Below, piece by piece: positions 44,874 to 54,048 of a DNA stretch of 64,000 nt; within the stretch, counting starts at the first letter, position 1; every line of letters starts with the position of its first letter. The stretch spans positions 1 to 64,000 of the forward strand of contig JAVKCG010000009.1 in the NCBI GenBank assembly GCA_040222875.1, in the 5' to 3' direction. The stretch comes from JAJCYL01 sp040222875 (lineage in GTDB: Bacteria; Bacteroidota; Bacteroidia; Cytophagales; Cyclobacteriaceae). The translations under genes and the position numbers were made by a program. The notes under the pieces are model-generated. The model did no database searches, was not told where the DNA came from, and saw only the letters and a program-made list of their open reading frames with translations.

Positions 44874-45906
44874 AGCTCCACTTATTGCGGTGGCGACAAT
44901 TTTGTGCTGTGTTTCTAATTTGACAGCACAAGAGCGCACCAGAAAAATTAATAAAACCTATCAGGTCAATGGCAATACTGAGCTTGAGATAGATAATCAA
45001 TTTGGCAAAGTGCATGTCAACACCTGGAGTAAAAATCAAATTGATATTGAGGTTGTTGTAAGGGCAGAATTTAGGAGTGAATCCCGTTCACAGGATTTTG
45101 TTGATCAGGTTGAAATTGATATCAGCGAATCGTCAAATCAAATCTCATTTGAGACGGACATTGATGGCAATACCAACAACCGCAGGGGAGACAGCTTTAG
45201 CATTGATTATACCATCACTATGCCTGGCACTAATGCCCTCTCTATCGAAAATAAGTTCGGGGATATTTTCGTGGATGACCTTGGAGGGGAGGTGATGATT
45301 GATTTGAAACATGGCTCAATGAAAGCCGGAAACCTGACTGGCCCATCTACTATAGAAGTATCATTTGGGAGTGCCACTATTGACCTATTGGGCAATTCAA
45401 CCCTTGACTTTAAATACTCCAAATTATGGCTACAAAAAGCCGGTAATTTAGATTTGGAGCAAAGCTTTTCTGACATTGAAATCGATCAAGCCGGATCTAT
45501 TAAACTAAAAAGTAAATATGGTGGGGTTGAGCTAGGGGATGTTAAAAGTGTAGATGGATCAGCTAATTTCAGTGATTTCGAAATCGAATCAGTAGCAGAA
45601 TTTGTCGATCTCAGAATGGAGCATGTTGGAAGTTTTAGGATAGATGAGGTGAAAAAGGGCTTTACTAAAATTTATTTGGATGCACAGTTTACATCAATGA
45701 GCATTTATCTGCAAGAGGGGAGTAGCGGTGAATTTGAAGGTAAATTTAGGTTTGGGGATATGGATGTGAGAGGTACGGAAATTGACATGAACTATGTTGT
45801 TAAAAACAACACTAGCAGTGAGTATAAAGGTAAAATTGGGGCTGGAGGTCAAAGCAAAATCACCGTTGAATCAAGCTATGGGGATTTAAGGTTGGCAATA
45901 CGATAG
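44851..45906 (+). CDS. DUF4097-type secreted protein of the sigma operon
   Basis: 351 residues with a signal peptide ending about residue 26 (NLTAQE). The start TRKINKTYQVNGNTELEIDN and VHVNTWSKNQIDIEVVV is the DUF4097 signature, followed by strand-rich repeats such as LSIENKFGDIFVDDLGGEV. It is in an overlapping three-gene operon after an ECF sigma and its presumed anti-sigma factor. It is likely a periplasmic or surface protein whose role in the signal chain is unknown. It is a paralogue in type of the protein at 27315, which lacks a sigma partner. Confidence 0.88.
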   Translation: MKMTFRYRAPLIAVATILCCVSNLTAQERTRKINKTYQVNGNTELEIDNQFGKVHVNTWSKNQIDIEVVVRAEFRSESRSQDFVDQVEIDISESSNQISFETDIDGNTNNRRGDSFSIDYTITMPGTNALSIENKFGDIFVDDLGGEVMIDLKHGSMKAGNLTGPSTIEVSFGSATIDLLGNSTLDFKYSKLWLQKAGNLDLEQSFSDIEIDQAGSIKLKSKYGGVELGDVKSVDGSANFSDFEIESVAEFVDLRMEHVGSFRIDEVKKGFTKIYLDAQFTSMSIYLQEGSSGEFEGKFRFGDMDVRGTEIDMNYVVKNNTSSEYKGKIGAGGQSKITVESSYGDLRLAIR

Positions 45907-45929
45907 GGGATCATGCTTGTATCAATGCA

Positions 45930-47768
45930 CTAGTCAAACCACCTCCATTTAAACCCAATATCCAACATTCTTTGAAGCCCTGGATAGTTTGGTGTTACAA
46001 AGTAGCCGTCGAAATTGGGCATGTTAATATGGTTGTACTTCAAGAAAATCATCAGGTTATTGATTTTAGTATTGAAGTAAAAATCTGCAGCATAATATGA
46101 TTGCAGTTCGATTTCATCTTGCAAATGGAATTGCTGACTGATTGGGTCGTAGGCATTGGCAAAATGTGCCGACCGATAATAAACATCAATTCCTACTCTT
46201 ACCTGCATATAATTATTGAAGATGAAGTTGTCGTAAAAAACACCGCCGACCACGAATATCTTCGGGATTCGTAAAGCAAAGGCACCATCTCCTAAAACCT
46301 CCGAATATTTGGCATCAGCATTCACATGAAAGTGCAGTGGTAGCTTGGCGGCAACATTTAGGTTCACTCCGGTAATATTTGCGGCGCTGCCTACCTGTTT
46401 GGGTACAGTCAGAGTATCATAGTAGATGTAATTATCAATAGTTGTAAATGACCCTCCTGGTTTGATGCTAATAAAGTCGTTTGAATACTTGAGGTTGCCA
46501 TAAATTTCGAACGCAACGGTTGGGTCAAAACTGTTATGCCACTCAAAATGATTGCCTAGAAATGATTTTTGAAGATTGGAGGGCTCATATTGGGCGGCAT
46601 GATAACCGGCCTCAACAAGAGGTGTCTCAAGGAAGGCATTGGCTTTGAAATTGCCATTTTGCAAAAACTCAGCATCACCGCCAAGTTTTACAGTTTCAGA
46701 AAAATCAAATCTGGCATTGAAGCCAAAGTAAGTTTCACTCGTTTTCTCAAACGCCTTAAAATACCTGTAGGTATGGTCAATGTCCCGACGCTTCAAATAT
46801 CCCAGATAGAACAAAGGACCGACCCTACCTTTAAGGCCAATTTCATTTTCGAGGTAAATGAAATTGCTCTTATCCTGGGTTGAATCCACATCAATAAGTG
46901 GTGTTGGATAAAAATCTGTATTTGAGCCGATCCTAAAATCTGAAAAGCTATTCTCTTGTTTACTTCTTCTTATTGAATGATAAATCTGGCTGAATTCTGC
47001 AATCTTATATTGATGATACAGATGATAATTCAACCTGAAATCTTTTGACTTGGCCGTCCGCAGGTTGATATCACTGTCACGATAACGAAACAGGTCAGAT
47101 CTTAAAGTATCTGCCTCGCCAACAGCTATTCCACCGGTTTCAAATACACTATGACTAAATCTTGAAACATAGCCGAGAGCATAGTAACGGTCGTTAGCGC
47201 TACCGTATGACATGAAAAAATCATAATAAAGCCCTCTTATGTTTCTATCACCCCGCAGTGATTGGGCGCCAATCTGTTTATCAGCTTCAATTTTTCTAAA
47301 GTTGAAACCCACATTCCACTTTTCTTTTATGTTTCTTGCAAAAGTGAAATCACCCATAGATCGGCCCTGCTTGGCAAAGATGAGGTTCAGTTCAATAAAT
47401 GGAGAGCGGGTTTCATAATACCTGATTTCGTTTGGTTCAGGTGCGTAAAGGTTGTAGGCATTGTAGCCGGCTGTTGCACCGATGGTTGTCGGAAACTGAT
47501 AAAATGTGGGGTAAAGTGCTGAAGCAAAATTACCGAGGTCCTGGTAGCGATAATTGTTCTTCCTACGCCAATCAACCTTATGAACAGTAGCTAATGACGT
47601 ATCTAATGAATACTGCTTTTTAGTATTGAACTTAATGTCTGATTCATGAAAGTATTTAGTAGAGAAAGCGCCATATACCACTTTGGTAGAGTCATCCAAT
47701 AGTTGTGCTGTACCGTCAATGGAAACAACTAAAAGTAAAACCAGAAATCCCGACTTGATCCAATTCAC
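45930..47768 (-). CDS. Porin_10-type putative porin
   Basis: 612 residues from a GTG start with a signal peptide (KSGFLVLLLVVSIDGTAQ). The remainder is typical of an outer-membrane barrel, with alternating strands and aromatic girdles (LGNHFEWHNSFDPTVAFEIY, FYFNTKINNLMIFLKYNH, final GFKWRWFD). ELNLIFAKQGRSMGDF is the recognisable Bacteroidota putative-porin segment. The substrate is unknown. It converges on the sigma operon and is otherwise alone. Confidence 0.85.
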   Translation of the reverse strand: MNWIKSGFLVLLLVVSIDGTAQLLDDSTKVVYGAFSTKYFHESDIKFNTKKQYSLDTSLATVHKVDWRRKNNYRYQDLGNFASALYPTFYQFPTTIGATAGYNAYNLYAPEPNEIRYYETRSPFIELNLIFAKQGRSMGDFTFARNIKEKWNVGFNFRKIEADKQIGAQSLRGDRNIRGLYYDFFMSYGSANDRYYALGYVSRFSHSVFETGGIAVGEADTLRSDLFRYRDSDINLRTAKSKDFRLNYHLYHQYKIAEFSQIYHSIRRSKQENSFSDFRIGSNTDFYPTPLIDVDSTQDKSNFIYLENEIGLKGRVGPLFYLGYLKRRDIDHTYRYFKAFEKTSETYFGFNARFDFSETVKLGGDAEFLQNGNFKANAFLETPLVEAGYHAAQYEPSNLQKSFLGNHFEWHNSFDPTVAFEIYGNLKYSNDFISIKPGGSFTTIDNYIYYDTLTVPKQVGSAANITGVNLNVAAKLPLHFHVNADAKYSEVLGDGAFALRIPKIFVVGGVFYDNFIFNNYMQVRVGIDVYYRSAHFANAYDPISQQFHLQDEIELQSYYAADFYFNTKINNLMIFLKYNHINMPNFDGYFVTPNYPGLQRMLDIGFKWRWFD

Positions 47769-47886
47769 GCTGCGAAATTAGCGAGGCTAAATAAATGGTT
47801 GCTTTAAAAATGAAATTATTGGGGCAATGGTTGCAAATGGCTAACCATAGCGTAAGGTTTTGAATAAATAGAAGTTTTATTAAGGC

Positions 47887-47915
47887 TGATGTTGGTGTTG
47901 TTTTCACCCAAACAT
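47887..47915 (-). terminator. Possible hairpin downstream of the ArsR/SRPBCC genes
   Basis: The minus strand reads GATGTTTGGGTG, a loop of about seven bases, then CACCAACATC, giving a stem of about ten pairs with a bulge. No T-tract follows, so intrinsic termination is doubtful; it could simply be a 3' structure. Confidence 0.3.
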
Positions 47916-47977
47916 CATTTTGAGCTCAATCGGATTGTTAGTAAACAACATTATCTTCAGCATGAGAGTCAAAGCTA

Positions 47978-48481
47978 TTATTTTATTAACGTTGACAATA
48001 AATCATCTAATTTCTCAAGTGTTGCAACCATTCCTTCTTTCATTCCCATATTGATAACTGTCTCAAGGGCATTTAAGGTGTCGTAAGTTACAACTGTTGT
48101 TACAGTAGAATTTTCGCCATTGTCTTTAAATGTCACCAACCATTTTGCTCTTGGTAGGTCTTGATTGATTCTGCCTTCACTATCACAAAACGCATCATTT
48201 GTACGATAGAAATCAATAGGGTTTATATCATGATATTCCGTGTAACCCCAATATTCTGTTCCTTCTGGGTCAATCATTGCGTAGTGCCAATGTCCGCCAT
48301 TTCTAAAATCCATCGATTTAGTTTTAGTGGTAAATGGCTTTGGTGCAAACCATTGGTTTAACAATTCTTGTTTGGTGTAGCAGTCCCAAACCAGTTGTCT
48401 TTCTGCGTTGAACTCACGAATAATAGTGAGGGTGTTGTTTTCCCTGTCTACCAAGAAGTCGAATTGCAAATTACTTTTCAT
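47978..48481 (-). CDS. SRPBCC (AHSA1-like) family protein
   Basis: 167 residues from the ATG at 48481; the longer frame to 48526 overlaps the upstream gene heavily. The fold is recognisable from REFNAERQLVWDCYTKQELL and WFAPKPFTTKTKSMDFRNGG, which is the AHSA1/START-like pattern. Such proteins bind a hydrophobic ligand. The start overlaps the ArsR stop by 11 bases, a common pair in bacteria: the ArsR-type repressor controls this gene and itself. Confidence 0.9.
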   Translation of the reverse strand: MKSNLQFDFLVDRENNTLTIIREFNAERQLVWDCYTKQELLNQWFAPKPFTTKTKSMDFRNGGHWHYAMIDPEGTEYWGYTEYHDINPIDFYRTNDAFCDSEGRINQDLPRAKWLVTFKDNGENSTVTTVVTYDTLNALETVINMGMKEGMVATLEKLDDLLSTLIK

Positions 48482-48803
48482 TTTTTTTGATTTTAAGTGT
48501 TGATAATAAATTGTCCAGTTGCCCAAAACGATTTTCCCAAATCTTTCTGAATTGCTCCAGCCAATTATCGATTTCTTTCATTTTTTCGATTTTCAGCTGA
48601 TAATATATTTCTCGACCTTGTTGATTTGCCTCAATGAGATTGCACTCATTCAATATCTGTATGTGCTTGGATATTGTCGGTCTCGCCACATCAAAATTTG
48701 ATGCAATTGCACCAGCTGTCATTGCCTGTGAAGTGAGCAATACCAATATAGTTCGTCTTGTCGGGTCAGAAATTGCTTGAAAGATGTCTCTCCTTAATTT
48801 CAT
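48471..48803 (-). CDS. ArsR-family winged-helix repressor
   Basis: 110 residues. The helix-turn-helix is visible as MTAGAIASNFDVARPTISKH and IQILNECNLIEANQQGREIY, the ArsR pattern. There is no CxC metal site, so it is not an arsenic sensor; it belongs to the AHSA1-linked branch that responds to unknown signals. A large palindromic operator (48803-48852) overlaps its start and contains its -7 box, so autoregulation is likely. The SRPBCC gene follows with an 11-base overlap. Confidence 0.93.
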   Translation of the reverse strand: MKLRRDIFQAISDPTRRTILVLLTSQAMTAGAIASNFDVARPTISKHIQILNECNLIEANQQGREIYYQLKIEKMKEIDNWLEQFRKIWENRFGQLDNLLSTLKIKKNEK

Positions 48804-48852
48804 TATGTAGCTATTTGACTACAAATATACATGAAGTCATTTAGCTACATAA
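48803..48852. promoter_or_regulatory. arsR-type operator and promoter
   Basis: Two 18-base arms, 48803-48820 and 48835-48852, are reverse complements in 16 of 18 positions (core TATGTAGCTA and TAGCTACATA). The 14-base spacer contains TATATTTG on the minus strand (48822-48829), a full match to the TAnnTTTG box, so repressor on the arms would cover the promoter. The ArsR start codon touches the left arm. Confidence 0.8.
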
Positions 48853-48857
48853 ATATT

Positions 48858-49697
48858 TTAAGAATTTTTCCAGGCCCTAACGGTTCGGAGCATACTCGGA
48901 GGATAGCCTTGAATTTTTCTGAAAACTTTACTGAAGATGTGTATATCCCCAAAACCACATAAATGAGCAATTTCAGAAATCGTTTTTCTCTCATTCATAA
49001 TCAAATTATGAGCGAGGTATATTTTTTTTCTCAAGATAAATTGATGCGGAGAAGCCCCGTAGGCTTCATGAAATTTCCTGACAAAGTGAAACCTTGACAG
49101 TCCAGCTACTTCACAAAGTTCAGGTAACGTTATTTTTCTTTTAAGATTTAGCTCAATATAATTTTCTGCTAGAATAAGGCGCTTGAATATTTCTGATTTG
49201 GTCGAATATTTTGAAGCTTTTATTGAGTTAACCCGTTTTTGAACGATCCTTTCTTTTTTCAGGGTGGAATCAATAACCTGTTGAGCCAACAAGTTTTCAT
49301 CGAGGGGAAAGTTATCCCTGCAACTATAGATGAAGGAGAGAAGGGTGCCTAATTCACTTTTTGAGGCTATGTAAGGGCCAGGAAAAAAACTAAGATCAGA
49401 GGTGTCTGGAAACTTTACCTGCACCCAAACCCCCTGCGATGAAGAGTTATCGTTTGCGATATTGACGACTACTTTTGGATTAATAATGAGATATTGATTT
49501 GCTGCTAAAGGGTAATAACAATTCTCAATTCGTACTTTTTCTCTGCCACTGGCAACGTACCGGATGGTTATTGATTTCTGCCCTTGAGTACTAATAGGGT
49601 TGATATTGGACCAGGTAATTGTATAACCATCATTTTTAAGCGGCCCTATTGGAGAATGATTGGTTCTTACTAGTGGTACGGTAAGCAAAGCATCCAT
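48858..49697 (-). CDS. AraC-family transcriptional regulator
   Basis: 279 residues from the ATG at 49697; a TTG nine bases upstream is an alternative. Residues about 1-150 are a cupin-like sensing domain (VASGREKVRIENCYYPLAAN). The C-terminal 100 residues hold the AraC DNA-binding domain: ITLPELCEVAGLSRFHFVRK and TISEIAHLCGFGDIHIFSKV, then YPPSML. It should bind an unknown small molecule and control nearby or distant genes. It sits next to the ArsR gene on the same strand but with its own stop before the operator. Confidence 0.92.
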   Translation of the reverse strand: MDALLTVPLVRTNHSPIGPLKNDGYTITWSNINPISTQGQKSITIRYVASGREKVRIENCYYPLAANQYLIINPKVVVNIANDNSSSQGVWVQVKFPDTSDLSFFPGPYIASKSELGTLLSFIYSCRDNFPLDENLLAQQVIDSTLKKERIVQKRVNSIKASKYSTKSEIFKRLILAENYIELNLKRKITLPELCEVAGLSRFHFVRKFHEAYGASPHQFILRKKIYLAHNLIMNERKTISEIAHLCGFGDIHIFSKVFRKIQGYPPSMLRTVRAWKNS

Positions 49698-49781
49698 AAA
49701 TGGCAAAATTTTACGGTGCTAAGATGTATTTAAGGATGGGTCGTAACCTGAATGGAATATGAATCTACAGTGAAACTTCAG

Positions 49782-50858
49782 TTAAAAAGCTTCACGCATA
49801 CCGAGATAAAAGGCAGTTTGACCACCACGTGACACGCCAAAATCAAACCTCAAATTCAATTTTTGATCTTTAATTGCAGCAAAACGATAACCAACACCCG
49901 CCACATATTTGAATTCATTGAAATTGTAATCAGAGACAATTTCAGCAACATCCCCAACACCCAAAAAGGCGACTACACCAACTCTCCAGAAAAGATGGCG
50001 CCGATATTCAGTTTGGGCGTAAAAAGATTGTTTGTCACGATAAAGGCTTGCATTTGCAATTCCACGTAGTCTTTCGTCCCCGCCTAGTTGCGGTAGCTTG
50101 TAAAACGGCACATTATCCCCGCTTGTAAAATTGGTATTGACATTGAAAGCCAGAACGTTCTTGTCACTGCCAAAACTGAGATATTTTCTAAAATCCAATT
50201 GGTAGTTAGTATAACTGAAATCCCCTAATTGAGAGGTTCTCACTTGGGCGCTTATCAAATATCCGTCGGTCGGGTATAGTGTATTGTCACGGGAATCATA
50301 CTTAAATGCAGGCCCTATTCCAATATTATTCCCGCCATCCACACCGTTAATCAGCTCACTGTCAAGACGGCCGCCTTCTTCAAGATCCTTGAGTTTGTTG
50401 TTTTGAAGATCAAAAGAAAGCCCTACGAAGGTTTTGTCATTCAAGGGTTTAAAAAGCCTACCCTCCAACTGCCAAAACCTGTTGGTATACTTTTCAAATG
50501 CATCAGGATCATTGTCATTGCCAATTCCATAATAATTGTCCGGATAGTTGAAGTATCTCGGCGAGATTTCAAGATTAATACCATTCTTAAAAAATATATC
50601 AGCATTAATCGCACTTAAAACCTGGTTTTTGAAAGTGTATAAAACGAATGGTGTGATGGACGTTGGCCTGTCATAGCCGGACTGATTATTAGACGGAACA
50701 ACTACCACAGCAATTGCACCGATTTGAAAACTGGTTTCAGGCTGGTACCCGGCCGCCGGATAAACAGCCAATGATTTCTTTGATTTCGTTGTATCAGATT
50801 GGGCAATGGCAGGCCTTGATAATATTAAGAGAAGCGTTAAAGTGATGAAGGGTTTCAG
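49782..50858 (-). CDS. BamA/TamA-like (Omp85, D15) outer-membrane barrel, CTG start
   Basis: 358 residues if started at CTG 50858. From there KPFITLTLLLILSRPAIAQS is a perfect signal peptide, while the TTG at 50771 would lose it. The C-terminal part is the surface-antigen (bacterial surface antigen, D15) domain: FKYDSRDNTLYPTDGYLISA, LPQLGGDERLRGIAN and VGVVAFLGVGDVA. POTRA domains are missing. It may insert or transport proteins or lipids across the outer membrane, but the role is unknown. The CTG overlaps the TGA of the upstream transporter gene (CTGA), so translation is probably coupled. Confidence 0.8.
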   Translation of the reverse strand: MKPFITLTLLLILSRPAIAQSDTTKSKKSLAVYPAAGYQPETSFQIGAIAVVVVPSNNQSGYDRPTSITPFVLYTFKNQVLSAINADIFFKNGINLEISPRYFNYPDNYYGIGNDNDPDAFEKYTNRFWQLEGRLFKPLNDKTFVGLSFDLQNNKLKDLEEGGRLDSELINGVDGGNNIGIGPAFKYDSRDNTLYPTDGYLISAQVRTSQLGDFSYTNYQLDFRKYLSFGSDKNVLAFNVNTNFTSGDNVPFYKLPQLGGDERLRGIANASLYRDKQSFYAQTEYRRHLFWRVGVVAFLGVGDVAEIVSDYNFNEFKYVAGVGYRFAAIKDQKLNLRFDFGVSRGGQTAFYLGMREAF

Positions 50859-51739
50859 GGCCGGTTGGATTTCGTACTGACCAAAAATACACCCAGAAAT
50901 ATGAATACAGAACTTAGGATTAGCTGCAAACTGATCTCCTGGCGACCAAAGATTATTTCGATAAAACCAGCGAATAGAGGCTGTAGATAGATGTAGTACC
51001 CTACAATGGTTGAGCTCACATGTTTAATAGCCGAAATGTTCAGAAAGTAAGCGAAAACTGTAGTTGCCACTGCTACATAACCAAGGGTTAACAAACCAGG
51101 CCAATCGGCGAGTGCGATTTCAATATCTATGAATTGGTTGAACCCCAGTGGTGCAATAATGATCAAGCCCAATCCGAAAATCCACTTTAAAATTGTGAAA
51201 GGATGGTATTTCACCATCAAAGGCTTCACAATTACCAGATAGACAGAATAAAGGACAGTATTTCCGAACGTAATAACATCTCCGATTAGGCCCTCACTAT
51301 TAAGGGACAATTCGTTGGTATTTAAGAGGATGAAAGCACCGAATAATCCTAATCCAACTCCAATAATTTGCCTTACCCTAATTTTTTCTTTGAGAATCAA
51401 ATAGGATGCAATCAAAACTACTATCGGCGATGTGGTTAAAATCAAGGCTGAATTCACTGGTGTGGTCATGGAAAGCCCCTTGAAAAACATAGTGAGGTTG
51501 AGGGATGCACCACACAGTGTGCACAATACTATTCGCGGGATATCTGAATTATCAAGCTTCTCACCTTTGGTACCGCTCAAGAGCATAAAAACCAAAAAGG
51601 CCATAGATACCCTTAATAAGTTGAGTCCATATGGCTCTATGTAATTGCCCATAGCTAATTTGGCTATGCTGTAATTGGCACCATACAGCAATCCGGCGGT
51701 AAGCAATGCTGGATGGACCCACCAGGGTGTTTTGGACAT
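50855..51739 (-). CDS. EamA/DMT-superfamily transporter
   Basis: 294 residues with about ten membrane helices in two EamA repeats (about 8-140 and 150-285). Recognisable segments are LLYGANYSIAKLAMGNYIEP at the start and IVGYYIYLQPLFAGFIEIIF near the end. Members export amino acids, nucleosides or drugs. The gene is in one transcription unit with the outer-membrane barrel gene, with a four-base CTGA overlap. Substrate unknown. Confidence 0.93.
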   Translation of the reverse strand: MSKTPWWVHPALLTAGLLYGANYSIAKLAMGNYIEPYGLNLLRVSMAFLVFMLLSGTKGEKLDNSDIPRIVLCTLCGASLNLTMFFKGLSMTTPVNSALILTTSPIVVLIASYLILKEKIRVRQIIGVGLGLFGAFILLNTNELSLNSEGLIGDVITFGNTVLYSVYLVIVKPLMVKYHPFTILKWIFGLGLIIIAPLGFNQFIDIEIALADWPGLLTLGYVAVATTVFAYFLNISAIKHVSSTIVGYYIYLQPLFAGFIEIIFGRQEISLQLILSSVFIFLGVFLVSTKSNRP

Positions 51740-51819
51740 GCAGTAAAAATAAGTGGCATTTTTGGTTTAATTAATGGCGGACTTGCACCGATGAATTGGT
51801 TTACAATTAATTTCGAGAC

Positions 51820-53391
51820 ATGCCATCCATGAGGAGATATTTAGGGCTTATTATTCTAAGCGGGGTTGTGCTCTCCGCAAACTTTTGGGGGCACTCTATC
51901 TATTTGCTGGATGAAGCTAAAAATGCAGAATGCGCCAGGGAAATGCTTGAAACTGGCAATTGGATTGTGCCAACTTTTAACTATGAATTAAGGACAGACA
52001 AACCGCCAATACACTATTATTTTATGATGCTGGCATACTCGATTTTTGGTGTAAATGCGTTTGCTGCAAGGTTTTTTTCAATCGTGTTTGGGGTGCTAAC
52101 AGTGTTGCTGATAGACAGGTTTTGTATCAAAAACTATGATAAGCGTACCGCCAATTTCACCACATTGACCTTGCTCTCCTCGATTGGGTTCATCGTTCAA
52201 TTTCACTTAGCTGTGCCTGACCCTTACCTTGTGTTTTTCATTGTGACCTCCATATTGGCCTTCTTCAAAGGCTTTCAGAACAGGAGCGACAGGTACTACT
52301 TATTATCAGCAGCCTGCATGGCCTTAGCCTCGCTTGTTAAAGGTCCAATTGGTTTTTTATTGCCTTTGGCGGCTGTAGTTTCTTTTCTTTTTGTCAATAA
52401 AAGAGCAAGCTCAAGCTCTTTAATACAAAATCCGAAAGCTGTGGTAGTACCATCACTGGTATTTCTATCAATTGCAATGCCCTGGTACGTTGCAGTTGGC
52501 TTTGAAACTGATTGGGCTTGGATAAAAGGGTTCTTTTTAGAGCACAATGTCAATCGTTTTCTGAGCCCCAAAGAAGGGCATGGAGGTTTCTTTTTATTGA
52601 TTCTACTTTATTTTCTTGCCCTTTTAATGCCATTGGGCCTTTTTATTTTCCCTGCATTGAGTGAGGCCTTTAATCGGAAAAAAGATTCATTTGACGCATT
52701 GGCATTGATCACTATCGGTTTTACAATACTGATATTCTCGTTTTCTGCTACAAAACTGCCAAATTATGTATCACCTGCGGTGCCCTTTGGGGCCATTTTG
52801 ATTGGAAGATATTTGGCTGATTTGTCACCAACAAGAAATGTCCTGCTTCCTATAGCTGTTTCTTACCTGGTTCTGTCCTTCATGCTGGTTTGGGGAATCG
52901 AAAAAGGGCTTTCTTCTGAAATCGCCCTACAGCCAATAGCTGATTTGAATGCACTTAAAGTGTTTTGGTTAATTCCAATAGGTGCAGTTATTGGTTTAAT
53001 CGTCGCCTGGAAAAAGCTATTGCTGGGCTGGCTAATCGTCAATACGGTAAGTTTTGGTTTAACTCTTCAGGTAGCTTTCTATAACATCATTCCTGAAATA
53101 GATAAGTTGAATCCTGTGAGTCAATTTGCCAGTAATTATTCTGAAGAGGATAAGGTTGTTGCCTACCAAATCTACAATCCCGCCTTCAATTTTTATTTGA
53201 AAAATAGAATACCCGTTTACATTGATTTGGGTGACTTGGATAGGGTTTTGTTAGAAAATAACTCGACAGTGGTTCTAACCAGGGATTACCATCTACCAGA
53301 GCTAAAAGTGTTGAAATTAGACACACTGCTAATACAAAATAATCTATTTGATGGCAGCACTTCGGCTGTGCTTTTGAAGAAAAAGAAATAA
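51820..53391 (+). CDS. ArnT-like glycosyltransferase (GT39/PMT superfamily)
   Basis: 523 residues with about eleven membrane helices. The first periplasmic loop has YLLDEAKNAECAREML, the conserved acidic motif of GT-C enzymes, and RTDKPPIHYYFMMLAYSIFG, typical of ArnT-like transferases. Such enzymes use lipid-linked sugars to modify lipid A or proteins; which sugar is unclear here. It stands alone, with only a weak promoter-like TAATTTCG a few bases before the ATG. Confidence 0.9.
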   Translation: MPSMRRYLGLIILSGVVLSANFWGHSIYLLDEAKNAECAREMLETGNWIVPTFNYELRTDKPPIHYYFMMLAYSIFGVNAFAARFFSIVFGVLTVLLIDRFCIKNYDKRTANFTTLTLLSSIGFIVQFHLAVPDPYLVFFIVTSILAFFKGFQNRSDRYYLLSAACMALASLVKGPIGFLLPLAAVVSFLFVNKRASSSSLIQNPKAVVVPSLVFLSIAMPWYVAVGFETDWAWIKGFFLEHNVNRFLSPKEGHGGFFLLILLYFLALLMPLGLFIFPALSEAFNRKKDSFDALALITIGFTILIFSFSATKLPNYVSPAVPFGAILIGRYLADLSPTRNVLLPIAVSYLVLSFMLVWGIEKGLSSEIALQPIADLNALKVFWLIPIGAVIGLIVAWKKLLLGWLIVNTVSFGLTLQVAFYNIIPEIDKLNPVSQFASNYSEEDKVVAYQIYNPAFNFYLKNRIPVYIDLGDLDRVLLENNSTVVLTRDYHLPELKVLKLDTLLIQNNLFDGSTSAVLLKKKK

Positions 53392-53454
53392 GCTGATTTT
53401 AATGGAAGGTTTGGAGTTTCTCAGACTATTTTAAATATGCATAACATTCGGGTT

Positions 53455-53826
53455 TTAAAGAATAAAAAAAAGAGATCTATTTAATTTTATTGCAACATCA
53501 CACAATCGGATTATTTCCAATACAATCTTTCTTTCAATAAAATCTATCTCCGACGATTTTTCGAATTTTTTTAAAATTGTTCTTAACATTGGGACTTTTT
53601 TATTTTCAATGATTTCCTCTTCGTAATCATCTAACATTGAGCCCAATTGAGCATTGATTGTTTCAAACAGTCCTTTGTCCCATAAACCCAGAAAGATTTC
53701 TTCACTTGGTAATTCACAAAACTCAACTTCAAGGCCTCTTTCAACAACATTATTCTTTAAAGCCATCTGTGAAGCTTCTGTGAGCGGAACTACAATTCCT
53801 CTTCTATATAATTCTGAGTTCTGCAT
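53455..53826 (-). CDS. Hypothetical protein
   Basis: 123 residues, no signal peptide or clear membrane segment. The start MQNSELYRRGIVVPLTEASQ and the acidic middle (LGSMLDDYEEEIIENKK) suggest a small soluble helical protein. No family was recognised. It is followed by a poly-A-rich stretch and flanked by unrelated genes. The codon usage is AT-rich compared with its neighbours, which may point to a recent acquisition. Confidence 0.55.
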   Translation of the reverse strand: MQNSELYRRGIVVPLTEASQMALKNNVVERGLEVEFCELPSEEIFLGLWDKGLFETINAQLGSMLDDYEEEIIENKKVPMLRTILKKFEKSSEIDFIERKIVLEIIRLCDVAIKLNRSLFFIL

Positions 53827-53991
53827 GATCTAATCAAAAAATGTCATGGCATTAAATGGCAAAGATGATTTAAGCACAATCTCTAATATCTTAAACCGTT
53901 TCAAGGTCAATTATTATCTAATTAAGCAGATATCACTCATATCCTTATATGAGAACATTAATCTTGTTCTTCCTAAAATCTCAATTCAGAC

Positions 53992-54022
53992 AAAAAAAAA
54001 CCGCTAATTGGAAAATCAGCGG
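53992..54022 (-). terminator. Rho-independent terminator of the DinB gene
   Basis: On the minus strand CCGCTGATT, loop TTCC and AATTAGCGG form a nine-pair stem (one G-T wobble), followed by nine Ts (53992-54000). It lies 26 bases after the stop of the DinB-like gene. A textbook terminator. Confidence 0.9.
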
Positions 54023-54048
54023 CTTTTGTGAATTACGGGTGTAGAAAG

